Assembly: GCA_903852755.1 (NCBI GenBank)
Contig: CAINRS010000130.1
Coordinates: forward strand, 1-63,344
Origin: an uncultured Actinomycetes bacterium
GTDB lineage: Bacteria; Actinomycetota; Acidimicrobiia; Acidimicrobiales; Microtrichaceae
Length of the DNA stretch: 63,344 nt
Direction of reading: 5' to 3'
Positions 8,871 to 16,885 of this stretch are shown in pieces. Below the pieces are notes generated by a model that saw only the letters and a program-made list of their open reading frames with translations, did not search any database and was not told the origin of the DNA. Positions within the stretch are counted from its first letter, which is position 1; each line of letters starts with the position of its first letter. The translations under genes and the position numbers were made by a program.

Positions 8871-8912
8871 GGCTGCTCCGGACAGGCTGCTCCGGGTGGG
8901 CTGCCCCGGGTG
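8871..8912. repeat. 14-bp tandem repeat, three copies
   Basis: Three adjacent 14-base units with consensus GGCTGCTCCGGGTG (8871-8884, 8885-8898, 8899-8912), differing at one to three positions. They lie in the 137-base gap between the divergent sulfatase and DUF2237 genes. Confidence 0.6.
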
Positions 8913-8967
8913 GCGACCGCCGGCCGGTGGGTCGGCCCTCGGGTCCGAGCGGTGCGAGACTGCGCCC

Positions 8968-9360
8968 ATGTCGCAGCGCAACGTGCTCGGTGGCGAGCTC
9001 CAGGAGTGTGGGACCGATCCGGTGACGGGGTTCTTCCGGGACGGGTGCTGCAACTGGTCGCCCGAGAACATCGGCTACCACACGATCTGTGCCGTGGTGA
9101 CCGCCGAGTTCCTCGACCACCAGGTCTCGATCGGCAACGACCTGGTGACCCCGAACCCCGACTTCAACTTCCCGGGCCTGCGCCCCGGGGACCGGTGGTG
9201 CGTCACGGCCCGCAACTGGCTACGGGCCCACCAGGACGGTGCGGCGGCTCCGGTGGTGCTGGCGTCGACCAACGAACGCACGCTCGACGTCGTCGACCTG
9301 CCGACGCTGCTCGAGTACGCCGTCGACGTGCCGCCGGATCCGGGTGCTCTGCTGGACTGA
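8968..9360 (+). CDS. DUF2237 family protein
   Basis: 130-aa soluble protein of unknown function. It has the family's LGGELQECGTDPVTGFFRDG N-terminus, a cysteine-rich GCCNW, an EFL segment and a closing RTLDVVDLPTLLEYA stretch. The ATG start is preceded by GAGACT at the spacing of a leaderless -10 box, but the first T is missing, so the promoter is doubtful. It converges with the AAA ATPase gene, with only 9 bases between the stop codons. Confidence 0.7.
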   Translation: MSQRNVLGGELQECGTDPVTGFFRDGCCNWSPENIGYHTICAVVTAEFLDHQVSIGNDLVTPNPDFNFPGLRPGDRWCVTARNWLRAHQDGAAAPVVLASTNERTLDVVDLPTLLEYAVDVPPDPGALLD

Positions 9361-9369
9361 CGTCGCCGT

Positions 9370-10980
9370 TCAGCGTTGCGGGGCGTCGATGTCCTCGGGC
9401 AGCAGCAGCGAGAGCTGCTCGGCAGTGAGCGGTCCGGGCAGGGGTGCCAGTCGGTTGGCCTGGAGCGCGAGGGCGTGCTCGAAGAGCTTGCGCATGGTGC
9501 GGCCGTTGCCGAAGTCCCGACCGCGGGGGAGATCGGCCACGACCGCCCGCAGCCGACCGAGGGCCTCGGGGCTGAGCTCCATGGCGTTGTCGGTGCAGTT
9601 CTTCAGGAAGATCGCCACGAGCTCGTCGTCGGAGTAGTCGGGGAACTCGATCGTCTGCTTGAACCGTGACTCGAGCCCCGGGTTGGAACGGATGAACTCG
9701 TCCATCAGGTCGGTGTACCCGGCGACGACGACCACGACCTCGTCGCGGTGGTCCTCCATGAGCTTGACGAGGGTGGCGATCGCCTCGTTCCCGTAGTCCT
9801 GTTCGCCGCCGCCGACGAGGCTGTAGGCCTCGTCGATGAACAGCGTGCCGCCGAGCGCAGAGGTGAAGACCTGTTCCGTCTTGATGGCGGTCTGGCCGAC
9901 GAACCCGGCGACCAGGTCGGCGCGTGACGTCTCGACCAGATGGCCGCGGTCGAGCACCCCGAGCGCTGCGTAGATCCGAGACAGCAACCGGGCGATCGTG
10001 GTCTTGCCCGTTCCCGGGTTGCCCGAGAACACCAGGTGGTTCGACACCGGTGCGACGGGGAGCCCGGCGTTGCGGCGCTGTTGGTCGATCTGGGCCAGGT
10101 TCGTCAGCGTCCGGACCTCGGCCTTGACCTCGGTCAGGCCGATCCGGGCGTCGAGTTCCTGCAGCAGGTCCTCGAGCGACTCACCGTCGTCGGGGGCGTC
10201 CTCGACGTCGACCACGGTGTCACGCACGTCGAGACCGACCGACTCGGCTTGGTCGCGGAGGAACCGGTGGAACGAGTCCTCGGTCTCGGATCCGACCAGC
10301 GCCGTCTGGGTGATGGCGTAGCGGCCCAGTCGTTCGAGCGCCTGCAGGTAGCTCCGGGTGAGGCGAGACTCCGTGCCCTCGGTGGCCCGGGCGACGCCGT
10401 CGTCGACCTGCTTGCAGAGCCGGAGCGTCTCGGTGGGTGCCGGTGGGAACCCCCGCTCGACCCCCTCGATCAGCGTCCGGATCGCCTCGTCGTCGAGCGC
10501 CTCCGGTGGCTCCTGCAGGAAGTACCCGAGGAGTCCGTGGAACAGCGGCAGCTCGAACTCCGAGACCTCGTCGTCGTCGAGCACGAGCGCCGTGACCAGA
10601 CGCAGGGCGTCGTAGCGGACGACCGACTGGATCGCGTCCCGGTAGTCGCCCCCCGACGAGCTCGTCACCCGCAGGTTCAACTCGCTCGCCGTGGTGGTGA
10701 ACTCGTCGACGACGGCGTCGTGGAACTCCCGCTGGATCCACTCCTCGGCCTCGGCCGGGCGGACGGCCCGGGGTGGGCCGATGCCGGCCACCGGAGGTCC
10801 GGGACGGGCGATCCGGGTCGCGTCGGGGCCGGGTGGCGGCGTGCGCGGTGGAGGCGGCAGGACGGCGACCGCCGGGTCACTGCCGACCACGCCGAGGTCG
10901 GCGACGTGGTGCGTCCACGCGGCGCCGTCGAAGTACCGGTGCTCGTGGCGGCCGAACGGATCGTCGTACCAACCTTCCAC
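9370..10980 (-). CDS. DUF2510-AAA ATPase of the CbbX/SpoVK/EccA class
   Basis: 536-aa AAA+ ATPase. Residues 1-25 are a DUF2510 module (WYDDPFGRHEHRYFDGAAWT). About 75-250 is helical and includes a stretch resembling TerB (LVTALVLDDDEVSEFELPLF). About 290-536 is a CbbX-type AAA domain with Walker A GNPGTGKT, Walker B LFIDEAY, and an arginine-finger region near NPGLESRFK. Members of this class remodel protein complexes (CbbX for Rubisco, EccA in type VII secretion); neither system is in the window, so the client is unknown. The start is GTG with GGAGG nine bases upstream. Confidence 0.8.
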   Translation of the reverse strand: MEGWYDDPFGRHEHRYFDGAAWTHHVADLGVVGSDPAVAVLPPPPRTPPPGPDATRIARPGPPVAGIGPPRAVRPAEAEEWIQREFHDAVVDEFTTTASELNLRVTSSSGGDYRDAIQSVVRYDALRLVTALVLDDDEVSEFELPLFHGLLGYFLQEPPEALDDEAIRTLIEGVERGFPPAPTETLRLCKQVDDGVARATEGTESRLTRSYLQALERLGRYAITQTALVGSETEDSFHRFLRDQAESVGLDVRDTVVDVEDAPDDGESLEDLLQELDARIGLTEVKAEVRTLTNLAQIDQQRRNAGLPVAPVSNHLVFSGNPGTGKTTIARLLSRIYAALGVLDRGHLVETSRADLVAGFVGQTAIKTEQVFTSALGGTLFIDEAYSLVGGGEQDYGNEAIATLVKLMEDHRDEVVVVVAGYTDLMDEFIRSNPGLESRFKQTIEFPDYSDDELVAIFLKNCTDNAMELSPEALGRLRAVVADLPRGRDFGNGRTMRKLFEHALALQANRLAPLPGPLTAEQLSLLLPEDIDAPQR

Positions 10981-11029
10981 GTGCCTGGTCCTCCCGGGTC
11001 CGGTCCGCTCGGTGTCGAGCGCCCGGTGG

Positions 11030-11035
11030 AGGCTA
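11030..11035 (-). promoter_or_regulatory. possible -10 box of the AAA ATPase gene
   Basis: TAGCCT on the minus strand, about 49 bases before the GTG start. It would give a leader carrying the GGAGG ribosome-binding site. Confidence 0.3.
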
Positions 11036-11066
11036 CCGGCGCTGCGGAGTGGTCAGGCGCGGTCGC

Positions 11067-12698
11067 TCATCCGGCACCGGTACCGGCATCCGCGACGGCC
11101 TGGGCCTTGGCCCAGCGGTAGTCGGCCTTCCCCGAGGGGGAGCGGACCATCTCGTCGACGAACACGAGCCCCTTGGGCAGTTTGTAGGACGCGATCAGCT
11201 CGGCGGCGAAGTCGTGGAGTTCCTCGACCGAGGGCCGCACGTCGCCGCGCACCACCACCACTGCGGTGACGCGCTCACCCCACCGCTCGTCGGGGACGCC
11301 GACGACCACGGCGTCGAAGATCTCCGGGTGGCCCTTGATGACGAGCTCGACCTCCTCGGGGAAGATCTTCTCGCCGCCCGAGTTGATGCTCACCGAGCCG
11401 CGCCCGAGGAGCGTGATCTTGCCGTCGGCCTCGGTGATCGCCATGTCGCCGGGGATGACCCACCGCTGCCCGTTGATCGTGGGGAAGGTCTCCTCGGTCT
11501 TGGCCTCGTCCTTGTAGTAGCCGAGCGGGATGTGGCCCCGTCGGGCGAGGCGGCCGACGACGCCGTCGCCGGGCGTGGTGGGGTTGCCCTCGTCGTCGAT
11601 GACGATCGTGTGGTCGCCGAAGGCGAACTGCGGCCGACCCTGGGCGTCGCTGCCGGCGTTGGACCCCTGGAAGCCGGTCTCGGACGCACCGAGCGCATCG
11701 AGCAGGATCACGTGGGGGAGCAGCTCGGCGTACTTGGCCTTGACCGCCGGCGACAGGATGGCGCCACCCGAGCTGATGAGGAACATCCCGGACAGGTCGA
11801 CCTCGTCCGACAGGTGTTCGAGGGCGTCGGCGAGCGGCCGGGCCTGGGCGTCGCCGACCAGGTTGAGCACCTGGGCTCCCTCACGGGCCACGATGCCCCA
11901 CACCTCGACGGGGTCCATGCGCCGTGCGGCGCTGAGCACCATCACGTTGCCGCCGAGCGCGCCCTGGATCGAGGACCACTGCGCGGCGCCGTGCATGAGC
12001 GGGGCGAGTGGGAAGCCGATCATCGGGTTGTTGGTCGGGGCCCGCTCGGCCACCTCCTCGGCCCGCTCGATCGGGTCGGCGAGCACGGTGAGCATCGGGC
12101 CGACGGTCGCCTTGAAGAAGTCCTCGTGGCGCCACATCACCCCCTTGGGCATCCCGGTCGTCCCGCCCGTGTAGAGCATGTACAGGTCGTCGTCGCTGCG
12201 CGGCCCGAAGTCCCGGTCGGGTGATGCCCCGGCGAGCGCCGCCTCGTAGTCGAGTGCACCGCAGATCGAGATGTCGGCCGCCGAGCCGTCGTCCCAGGCC
12301 ACACAGGTCTGCAGCAGCGGGCAGTCGTCCCGCACCGCGGCGATGCGCTGGGAGAACTCCGCTCCGTGGACCACCGCAGCCAGGTCGGCGTTGTCGAACA
12401 GGTAGCGGAGCTCACCCTCGACGTAGCGGTAGTTCACGTTCACCGGGACGGCCCGCAGCTTCCACGCCGCCCACTGGGCCTCGGCCCACTCGTTGGTGTT
12501 GTACCCGTAGACGCCGACCTTGTCGCCCGGCTGCACCCCGCCGTCGGCGAGCACGTGGGCGAGCCGGTTCGCCCGCTGCTCGAACTCGGCGAAGGTGAAC
12601 GAACGCCGCCCGTCGGGGGCGTTGGCGACCACCACCGCCGTGCGGTCGGGGATGACGTCGACGACGGACTCGAACAGATCTGCCAGGTTCCAGCTCAT
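11067..12698 (-). CDS. acyl-CoA synthetase, FadD19-like
   Basis: ATP-dependent acyl-CoA ligase (543 aa) of the ANL superfamily. The P-loop-like motif YTGGTTGMPKGVMWRHED is close to that of mycobacterial FadD19/FadD17, which activate sterol side-chain or long-chain acids (family knowledge). The A5 segment and the C-terminal GRGSVSINSGGEKIFPEEVE followed by the catalytic lysine of PKGLVFVDE/SGKADYRW are present. It lies 14 bases downstream of its neighbouring tetR gene but also has its own TAGATT box 6 bases before the ATG. The exact substrate is not determinable. Confidence 0.85.
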   Translation of the reverse strand: MSWNLADLFESVVDVIPDRTAVVVANAPDGRRSFTFAEFEQRANRLAHVLADGGVQPGDKVGVYGYNTNEWAEAQWAAWKLRAVPVNVNYRYVEGELRYLFDNADLAAVVHGAEFSQRIAAVRDDCPLLQTCVAWDDGSAADISICGALDYEAALAGASPDRDFGPRSDDDLYMLYTGGTTGMPKGVMWRHEDFFKATVGPMLTVLADPIERAEEVAERAPTNNPMIGFPLAPLMHGAAQWSSIQGALGGNVMVLSAARRMDPVEVWGIVAREGAQVLNLVGDAQARPLADALEHLSDEVDLSGMFLISSGGAILSPAVKAKYAELLPHVILLDALGASETGFQGSNAGSDAQGRPQFAFGDHTIVIDDEGNPTTPGDGVVGRLARRGHIPLGYYKDEAKTEETFPTINGQRWVIPGDMAITEADGKITLLGRGSVSINSGGEKIFPEEVELVIKGHPEIFDAVVVGVPDERWGERVTAVVVVRGDVRPSVEELHDFAAELIASYKLPKGLVFVDEMVRSPSGKADYRWAKAQAVADAGTGAG

Positions 12699-12704
12699 TG
12701 CCGA

Positions 12705-12710
12705 AATCTA
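12705..12710 (-). promoter_or_regulatory. -10 box of fadD, leaderless
   Basis: TAGATT on the minus strand, 6 bases before the fadD ATG, in the short gap after the tetR stop codon. It suggests fadD can be transcribed apart from tetR. Confidence 0.45.
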
Positions 12711-12712
12711 TG

Positions 12713-13414
12713 TCAGTGGTGGCCCGGTGTGCCCGTCGGCACATCCGGTGGTGGCTCGCGACCTCCCGCGGGTCCGGGTGGCCGGATGCCGACCTGCTGG
12801 ATCGCCTCCACGACTGCGACCCACGACTCGTCGTCGCACTCGTCGAGGTCGGCGAGCACCGAGCCCAGGAAGAGTCCCTGCACGGCGATCGCCCACGCCC
12901 GGGCGTCGAGGTCCTCGGTGAACCAGCCCTGTGCCCGGGCGCGCTCCACCAGCTCGGTGAGCCCGTCGGTGAGTTGCCGTTGCGCCCAGCGCACCTCGTC
13001 CGCCGTCTCGTGGTCCTCGATGGCCGCGGCCAGGACGGCGAGTCGTTGCCGTCGGGCCGCCCGCCGCTCCGGGGACCGGTTGGTCCGGACCAGCCGCCGG
13101 TTCCACTCGAGGAACTGCTCGAAGGTCTCGGCGTCGTCGAGCCCGCGGCGGATCCACTCGATGTCGGCCGCCGTCGTGCGACGGAACTGCTCGGCGCGTG
13201 CCGCAGCAACCAGTCCGGCCCGGCCGGAGAAGTGGTGGTAGACGGCGCCCACGGAGACACCCGCCTCACGGGCGATCTGCGTCACCACCACCCCGCCCGG
13301 CCCGTCGCGGTCGAACCGCTCCACGGCCCGGTCGAGGATCCGGCGGTACGTGCGGTCGGCTCCTCGCCGGCGTTCGACCGAATCCGGGGGCCGATCATTC
13401 GGTTCGCTGGTCAC
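12713..13414 (-). CDS. TetR-family transcriptional regulator
   Basis: 233 aa. The N-terminal helix-turn-helix (QIAREAGVSVGAVYHHFSGRAGL, about residues 47-69, quoted in part) is typical of TetR. A long C-terminal ligand domain follows, ending in a Pro/Gly-rich tail. The GTG start lies 6 bases from a TACGGA hexamer, so translation is probably leaderless; the reading frame remains open upstream but overlaps the divergent lipoprotein gene. It precedes the acyl-CoA synthetase and most likely controls it in response to an acyl-CoA or related lipid (inference). Confidence 0.8.
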   Translation of the reverse strand: MTSEPNDRPPDSVERRRGADRTYRRILDRAVERFDRDGPGGVVVTQIAREAGVSVGAVYHHFSGRAGLVAAARAEQFRRTTAADIEWIRRGLDDAETFEQFLEWNRRLVRTNRSPERRAARRQRLAVLAAAIEDHETADEVRWAQRQLTDGLTELVERARAQGWFTEDLDARAWAIAVQGLFLGSVLADLDECDDESWVAVVEAIQQVGIRPPGPAGGREPPPDVPTGTPGHH

Positions 13415-13420
13415 GACCGC

Positions 13421-13430
13421 TCCGTAGCCT
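13421..13430. promoter_or_regulatory. shared divergent -10 core, tetR / lipoprotein
   Basis: TCCGTAGCCT. Read on the plus strand it gives TAGCCT for the lipoprotein gene (30-base leader with a strong ribosome-binding site). Read on the minus strand it gives TACGGA, six bases before the tetR start. The two hexamers share the central TA. The minus hexamer lacks the final consensus T, so this is the weakest of three such sites. Confidence 0.4.
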
Positions 13431-13460
13431 CTGCATCGTTCACCCGCCGAGGAGGTCACC

Positions 13461-13994
13461 ATGCAGCCCCGTTCCGTGTCCAGCCGCATCACCGGTGCGA
13501 TCGCCGTCGCGATCCTCGCCCTGGCCGTGACCGCCTGCGGCGGTTCCGACGAGTCGTCCTCGTCGAGCACGACCGCACCGTCCACCACCACCGCCGAGTC
13601 GACCACGACCACGGCCGCTGGGGGTACGACGGGAGCGGTCGACTGCACGGCGGTGCAGACAGCGCTCACCTCCGTCAGCCAGATCGAGCAGCAGGCCACC
13701 AGCGAGGGGTCCTCGTTCAACCTCGAGCAGTTCGAGTCGGACCTGCCGCAGCTGCGCGAGCAGGCCGGTGTGATCGAGCAGCAGGCGCAGGCCGCAGGGG
13801 CTCCTGCCGAGGCCGTCCAGCTCTACACCGAGCGCAACAACGCCGTGATCGGGCTGCTGGAGCAGCTCGCCCAGACCGAGAACCAGCAGGAGTTCCAGAC
13901 GCAGTACGCCGCGTACCAGACGCCGGAGTACTCCACGGCCGCCGAGACGGTCGGAGCGGCGCTCAAGGCGGAGTGCCCGACGCTCAGCGACTGA
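13461..13994 (+). CDS. small lipoprotein with Ser/Thr-rich linker
   Basis: 177-aa exported lipoprotein of unknown function. A signal peptide ends in the lipobox LAVTAC, so Cys-27 should be lipidated and anchored to the outer face of the membrane. A 30-residue Ser/Thr-rich linker follows, then a mainly helical, Gln/Glu-rich domain (about 60-170) with two cysteines, one near each end, that may pair. AGGAGG, 6 bases before the ATG, is one of the best ribosome-binding sites in the window. A strong hairpin begins right after the stop. Confidence 0.75.
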   Translation: MQPRSVSSRITGAIAVAILALAVTACGGSDESSSSSTTAPSTTTAESTTTTAAGGTTGAVDCTAVQTALTSVSQIEQQATSEGSSFNLEQFESDLPQLREQAGVIEQQAQAAGAPAEAVQLYTERNNAVIGLLEQLAQTENQQEFQTQYAAYQTPEYSTAAETVGAALKAECPTLSD

Positions 13995-14024
13995 GGCGAT
14001 GCGGACCGTTCGGTCCGCGTCGCC
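13995..14024. terminator. bidirectional hairpin terminator
   Basis: A 13-bp stem (GGCGATGCGGACC / GGTCCGCGTCGCC, one T-G wobble) with a 4-base loop begins at the base after the lipoprotein stop codon and lies before the stop of the convergent PhoX-like gene. It has no T-tract. Position and stability support termination for both genes. Confidence 0.6.
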
Positions 14025-14050
14025 CCCGACCTGATCCTCGGGGAGCGGGC

Positions 14051-15211
14051 TCAGCCGCTGAAGGGCCCGAGGACCTCGTAGGTGATCCCACCGTCGCCGG
14101 TGCGGTCACCGCTGGGTCCCCGTTGCGAACTGAAGTACAGCCGTGTCCCGTCCGGTGAGAACGCTGGGCCCGCGAGCTCACTCTCGGGTTGACCTGTCAC
14201 GCGGAGCAGTGGGACCACGGCACCCTCCGGTGTGACGAGGACCAGCTCCTGGTTCCCGCCGTCCTCCCCAACGACGACGTCGCCACGGGGGCTGACCGTC
14301 ACGTTGTCGACCCCGCGCAGAACCCCTGCGGGGTCGCGTTCGGGGCGGTGGATCACTCGCAGCGTCTGGCTCGCCGTCTGCAGCGCCCAGACCCGGTTGT
14401 CGCCCTTGGTCGTGAAGTAGATCGTCCCGGAGTCGTACCAGCATCCTTCGCCCCCTCGGAACACCGTCGTCCCCGGGGGCCGGCCCAGGCTCTGCGGGAA
14501 CTCCTGGTCGAGCGGACCGACCCAGGTGACCTGGTCACCGTCGAGCGCTGCAGCCTCGAGCACGCCACTGCCGAGGTCGGGGTACCGGGTCGGCCGGAAC
14601 CGGTACAGGCGGCCGTCCTTGGCGTCCTCGGTCAGGTAGACGTGACCAGCGACCGGATCGATGGCTGCGGCCTCGTGGTTGAACCTTCCGAGGGTCGGAC
14701 GCAGCCGCCCCTGACCCGGCTTGGTCGGGTCACACTCGTAGACCTGTCCGAACAGGTTCTCCTCGCACGACAACCAGGTCCCCCACGGTGTCGGCCCGCC
14801 AGCGCAGTTGTTGTTGGTACCTCCCAGGATCCGGTACGCCTGATCGACCTCCCCGTCCGTTCCGAACGACAGGGCGCTGGCCCCGGCACCGAGTGGTGCC
14901 AAGGTCTCGCTGTTCGAGACGTAGATCCAGCCGCCGCCGGGCCGGGGGAAGCACGCACCGCCATCGGGTGCGGCGTGCCACTCGTAGGTGGTGCCCGGCA
15001 CCACTTCGCGGCTCCGGGCCACCTCCCGGGCGGTGAACCCGGCAGGGAGCTGGATCCCCAGTTCGTCGGGCTCGCCGAGCGATCCGAACGGTCCCAGACT
15101 GTCGTCCCGGGTCGTCGTCTCGGGCGCACGGCTGCACCCCACGGCCAACAGGGCCGCCCCGACGGCGCCGAGCGTGAGCAGATTCCGACGATCGATCCGT
15201 ACTTCGGTCAC
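14051..15211 (-). CDS. PhoX-like (DUF839) Tat-exported lipoprotein
   Basis: 386 aa with a twin-arginine signal (DRRNLLTLGAVGAALLAVGC) that also contains a lipobox cysteine. The mature part is a DUF839/PhoX beta-propeller: motifs NCAGGPTPWGTWLSCEE, FNHEAAAIDP, YLTEDAKDGRLYRF and SPDGTRLYFSSQRG are recognisable. PhoX proteins are Ca/Fe phosphatases, but many DUF839 members are uncharacterised, so phosphatase activity is inferred. The GTG start lies 6 bases from TAGGTT (leaderless). It is a paralogue of the gene at 19164 and lies downstream of PhoD. Confidence 0.75.
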   Translation of the reverse strand: MTEVRIDRRNLLTLGAVGAALLAVGCSRAPETTTRDDSLGPFGSLGEPDELGIQLPAGFTAREVARSREVVPGTTYEWHAAPDGGACFPRPGGGWIYVSNSETLAPLGAGASALSFGTDGEVDQAYRILGGTNNNCAGGPTPWGTWLSCEENLFGQVYECDPTKPGQGRLRPTLGRFNHEAAAIDPVAGHVYLTEDAKDGRLYRFRPTRYPDLGSGVLEAAALDGDQVTWVGPLDQEFPQSLGRPPGTTVFRGGEGCWYDSGTIYFTTKGDNRVWALQTASQTLRVIHRPERDPAGVLRGVDNVTVSPRGDVVVGEDGGNQELVLVTPEGAVVPLLRVTGQPESELAGPAFSPDGTRLYFSSQRGPSGDRTGDGGITYEVLGPFSG

Positions 15212-15217
15212 GGACGC

Positions 15218-15223
15218 AACCTA
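15218..15223 (-). promoter_or_regulatory. -10 box of the PhoX-like gene, leaderless
   Basis: TAGGTT on the minus strand, 6 bases before the GTG start at 15211. Confidence 0.45.
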
Positions 15224-15285
15224 GGGGCGCCGTCGGCCTCGTGCGTGACCCCCGAGTGGCCGCAGTCTGGCGAGTCGGTGAATCC

Positions 15286-16755
15286 TCAGCCGGTCGCCTG
15301 GCGACGGGCGAGTTGGAGTCCAGGGGCGCCACGACGGCTCGTGAAGCCGCCGAGCCAGCGCTCTGCCGGCCTGCGGGCGAGGAGCTTCTCCGGGTCGGGG
15401 AATCCGTAGAAGTCGCTCTGGACCCGCTCCGGGGTGAGGTCCACCACGAGGTAGCCGCGGTGGTCGCCCGCACTCCACCGGACCTGCGGTCCGAACCCGG
15501 AGCCGTTGGAGCCCCCGGACGAGATCGATCCTGCGGCGAACTCGACGGCTCCGACTCCGGCGGACTCCCCCGGGATGTAGCTCTCCGGATCGTCGAGCAC
15601 GTCGATGGCGTGGAACCGGTGGATGTCCCCGGTCAGGACGACCAGGTCGGAGCCGGACGGCGCCTGGCGGGCGAGGACGCGACCACGATCTCGTTCACCC
15701 CATCCGCCCGAACGACGGTTCGGCGCAGTCGCCGCGAACGTGGTCTGCTGGGCCAGGACGGTCCAGTCGCTGGTGGCTGCGCCCAGTTGGTCGTCGAGCC
15801 AGTCGAACTGGGCTCGTCCCAGGTACAGGTCGCCGTCGTCGGGTTCGGGCCAGATGAAGCGGCGCTGGCGGTCCACTCCGACGATCGTGGCCAGGTCGCC
15901 GTAGCGCAGCGTCCGGTAGATCCGGTTGCCGTCGAGTCGTGTGGGCATCCACTCCGAGTAGGCCTGGAGCGCAGCGGCGACCCGGAGGTCCCAGTCGCCG
16001 TCCTCGGGCTGGTGGTTGCTGGCTCCTCCGACGAACGGGTCGTCGGCGAACTCGTGGTCGTCCCAGACGTGGATGACCGGGTGGAGTCGGTGGAGTTCCT
16101 GCAGGTCGGCGTCGGCCCGGTAGCACGCGTAGCGGCGGCGGTAGTCACTCAGCGACCTGATCTCGTTCACCGGATCGTTGAGGCGGTACTCGCCGTAGGT
16201 CTCGCCCGCACCGGGGTTGGCGTATTCGTAGATGTAGTCACCGAGGTGGATCCAGGCGTCGAGGTCCGACCGCTCGGCCATGTGTCCGTAGGCGTGGAAG
16301 TTGCCGAACGCGAAGTTTGAGCACGAGGCGACGCCGAAGCGGAGCCGGTCGACGCCTCCGGACGGGGCGGTCCGGGTGCGGCCCGATGGGGAGGTGTTCC
16401 CGGCGTCGTCGACGAACCGGTACCAGTACGTGCGGCCACTGGACAGACCACCTGCCACCACGTTGACGGTCCAGTCGCGCACCGCACCCGTGCTCGTGGT
16501 CCCCTGTGTGACGACGGTCCCGAACGACTCGTCCTCAGCCACCTGCCAGAGGACCGGGACTGTTCCGCTCCGCCCGGACGGGTCGAGTCGCGTCCACAGG
16601 ACGACCGAGTCGGGGTGTGGATCCCCCGATGCCACTGCGTGGCTGAATCCGGGCACGCCGCGATTCGGGATCGTCGGCGAACAGGCCGACACCATCGCAG
16701 CAGAGGCGGTGGCCGCCGCCGTGCCGAGCAGGAATCCTCGTCGGCTGGTCTCCAC
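15286..16755 (-). CDS. phoD: PhoD-family alkaline phosphatase/phosphodiesterase
   Basis: Exported metallophosphatase, 489 aa. The Tat signal SRRGFLLGTAAATASAAMVSAC starts at residue 4 (22 residues, shown here by its first and last parts: twin arginine, then lipobox-like SAC). A fibronectin-like N-terminal PhoD domain (GVASGDPHPDSVVLWTRLDP) precedes the catalytic domain with GVASCSN, HLGDYIYEYA, HVWDDHEFADD and LTGDIHRFHA metal-binding motifs. I chose the GTG that puts the Tat motif at the very N-terminus and has GAGGAG nine bases upstream; a TTG 33 bases earlier is the alternative. Confidence 0.85.
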   Translation of the reverse strand: METSRRGFLLGTAAATASAAMVSACSPTIPNRGVPGFSHAVASGDPHPDSVVLWTRLDPSGRSGTVPVLWQVAEDESFGTVVTQGTTSTGAVRDWTVNVVAGGLSSGRTYWYRFVDDAGNTSPSGRTRTAPSGGVDRLRFGVASCSNFAFGNFHAYGHMAERSDLDAWIHLGDYIYEYANPGAGETYGEYRLNDPVNEIRSLSDYRRRYACYRADADLQELHRLHPVIHVWDDHEFADDPFVGGASNHQPEDGDWDLRVAAALQAYSEWMPTRLDGNRIYRTLRYGDLATIVGVDRQRRFIWPEPDDGDLYLGRAQFDWLDDQLGAATSDWTVLAQQTTFAATAPNRRSGGWGERDRGRVLARQAPSGSDLVVLTGDIHRFHAIDVLDDPESYIPGESAGVGAVEFAAGSISSGGSNGSGFGPQVRWSAGDHRGYLVVDLTPERVQSDFYGFPDPEKLLARRPAERWLGGFTSRRGAPGLQLARRQATG

Positions 16756-16813
16756 GTCGTCGCTCTCCTCGGCCCGGGTCCCGTCCAACTGGACTCACGT
16801 GCCCAGCGTCTGG

Positions 16814-16819
16814 AACGTA
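16814..16819 (-). promoter_or_regulatory. possible -10 box of phoD
   Basis: TACGTT on the minus strand, 58 bases before the chosen GTG start. No convincing -35 or PHO box is seen here. Confidence 0.35.
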
Positions 16820-16885
16820 GGGGTGTTTCGCAGGGACGATCACCCGAAACGGGGAGGTTTCATCGAGGGTTCAGGCCACAGCCGC

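Noticed and set aside
15212-15285. PHO box upstream of the first PhoX-like gene
   Set aside because: Only one ATTCACC-like element, without an 11-base partner.
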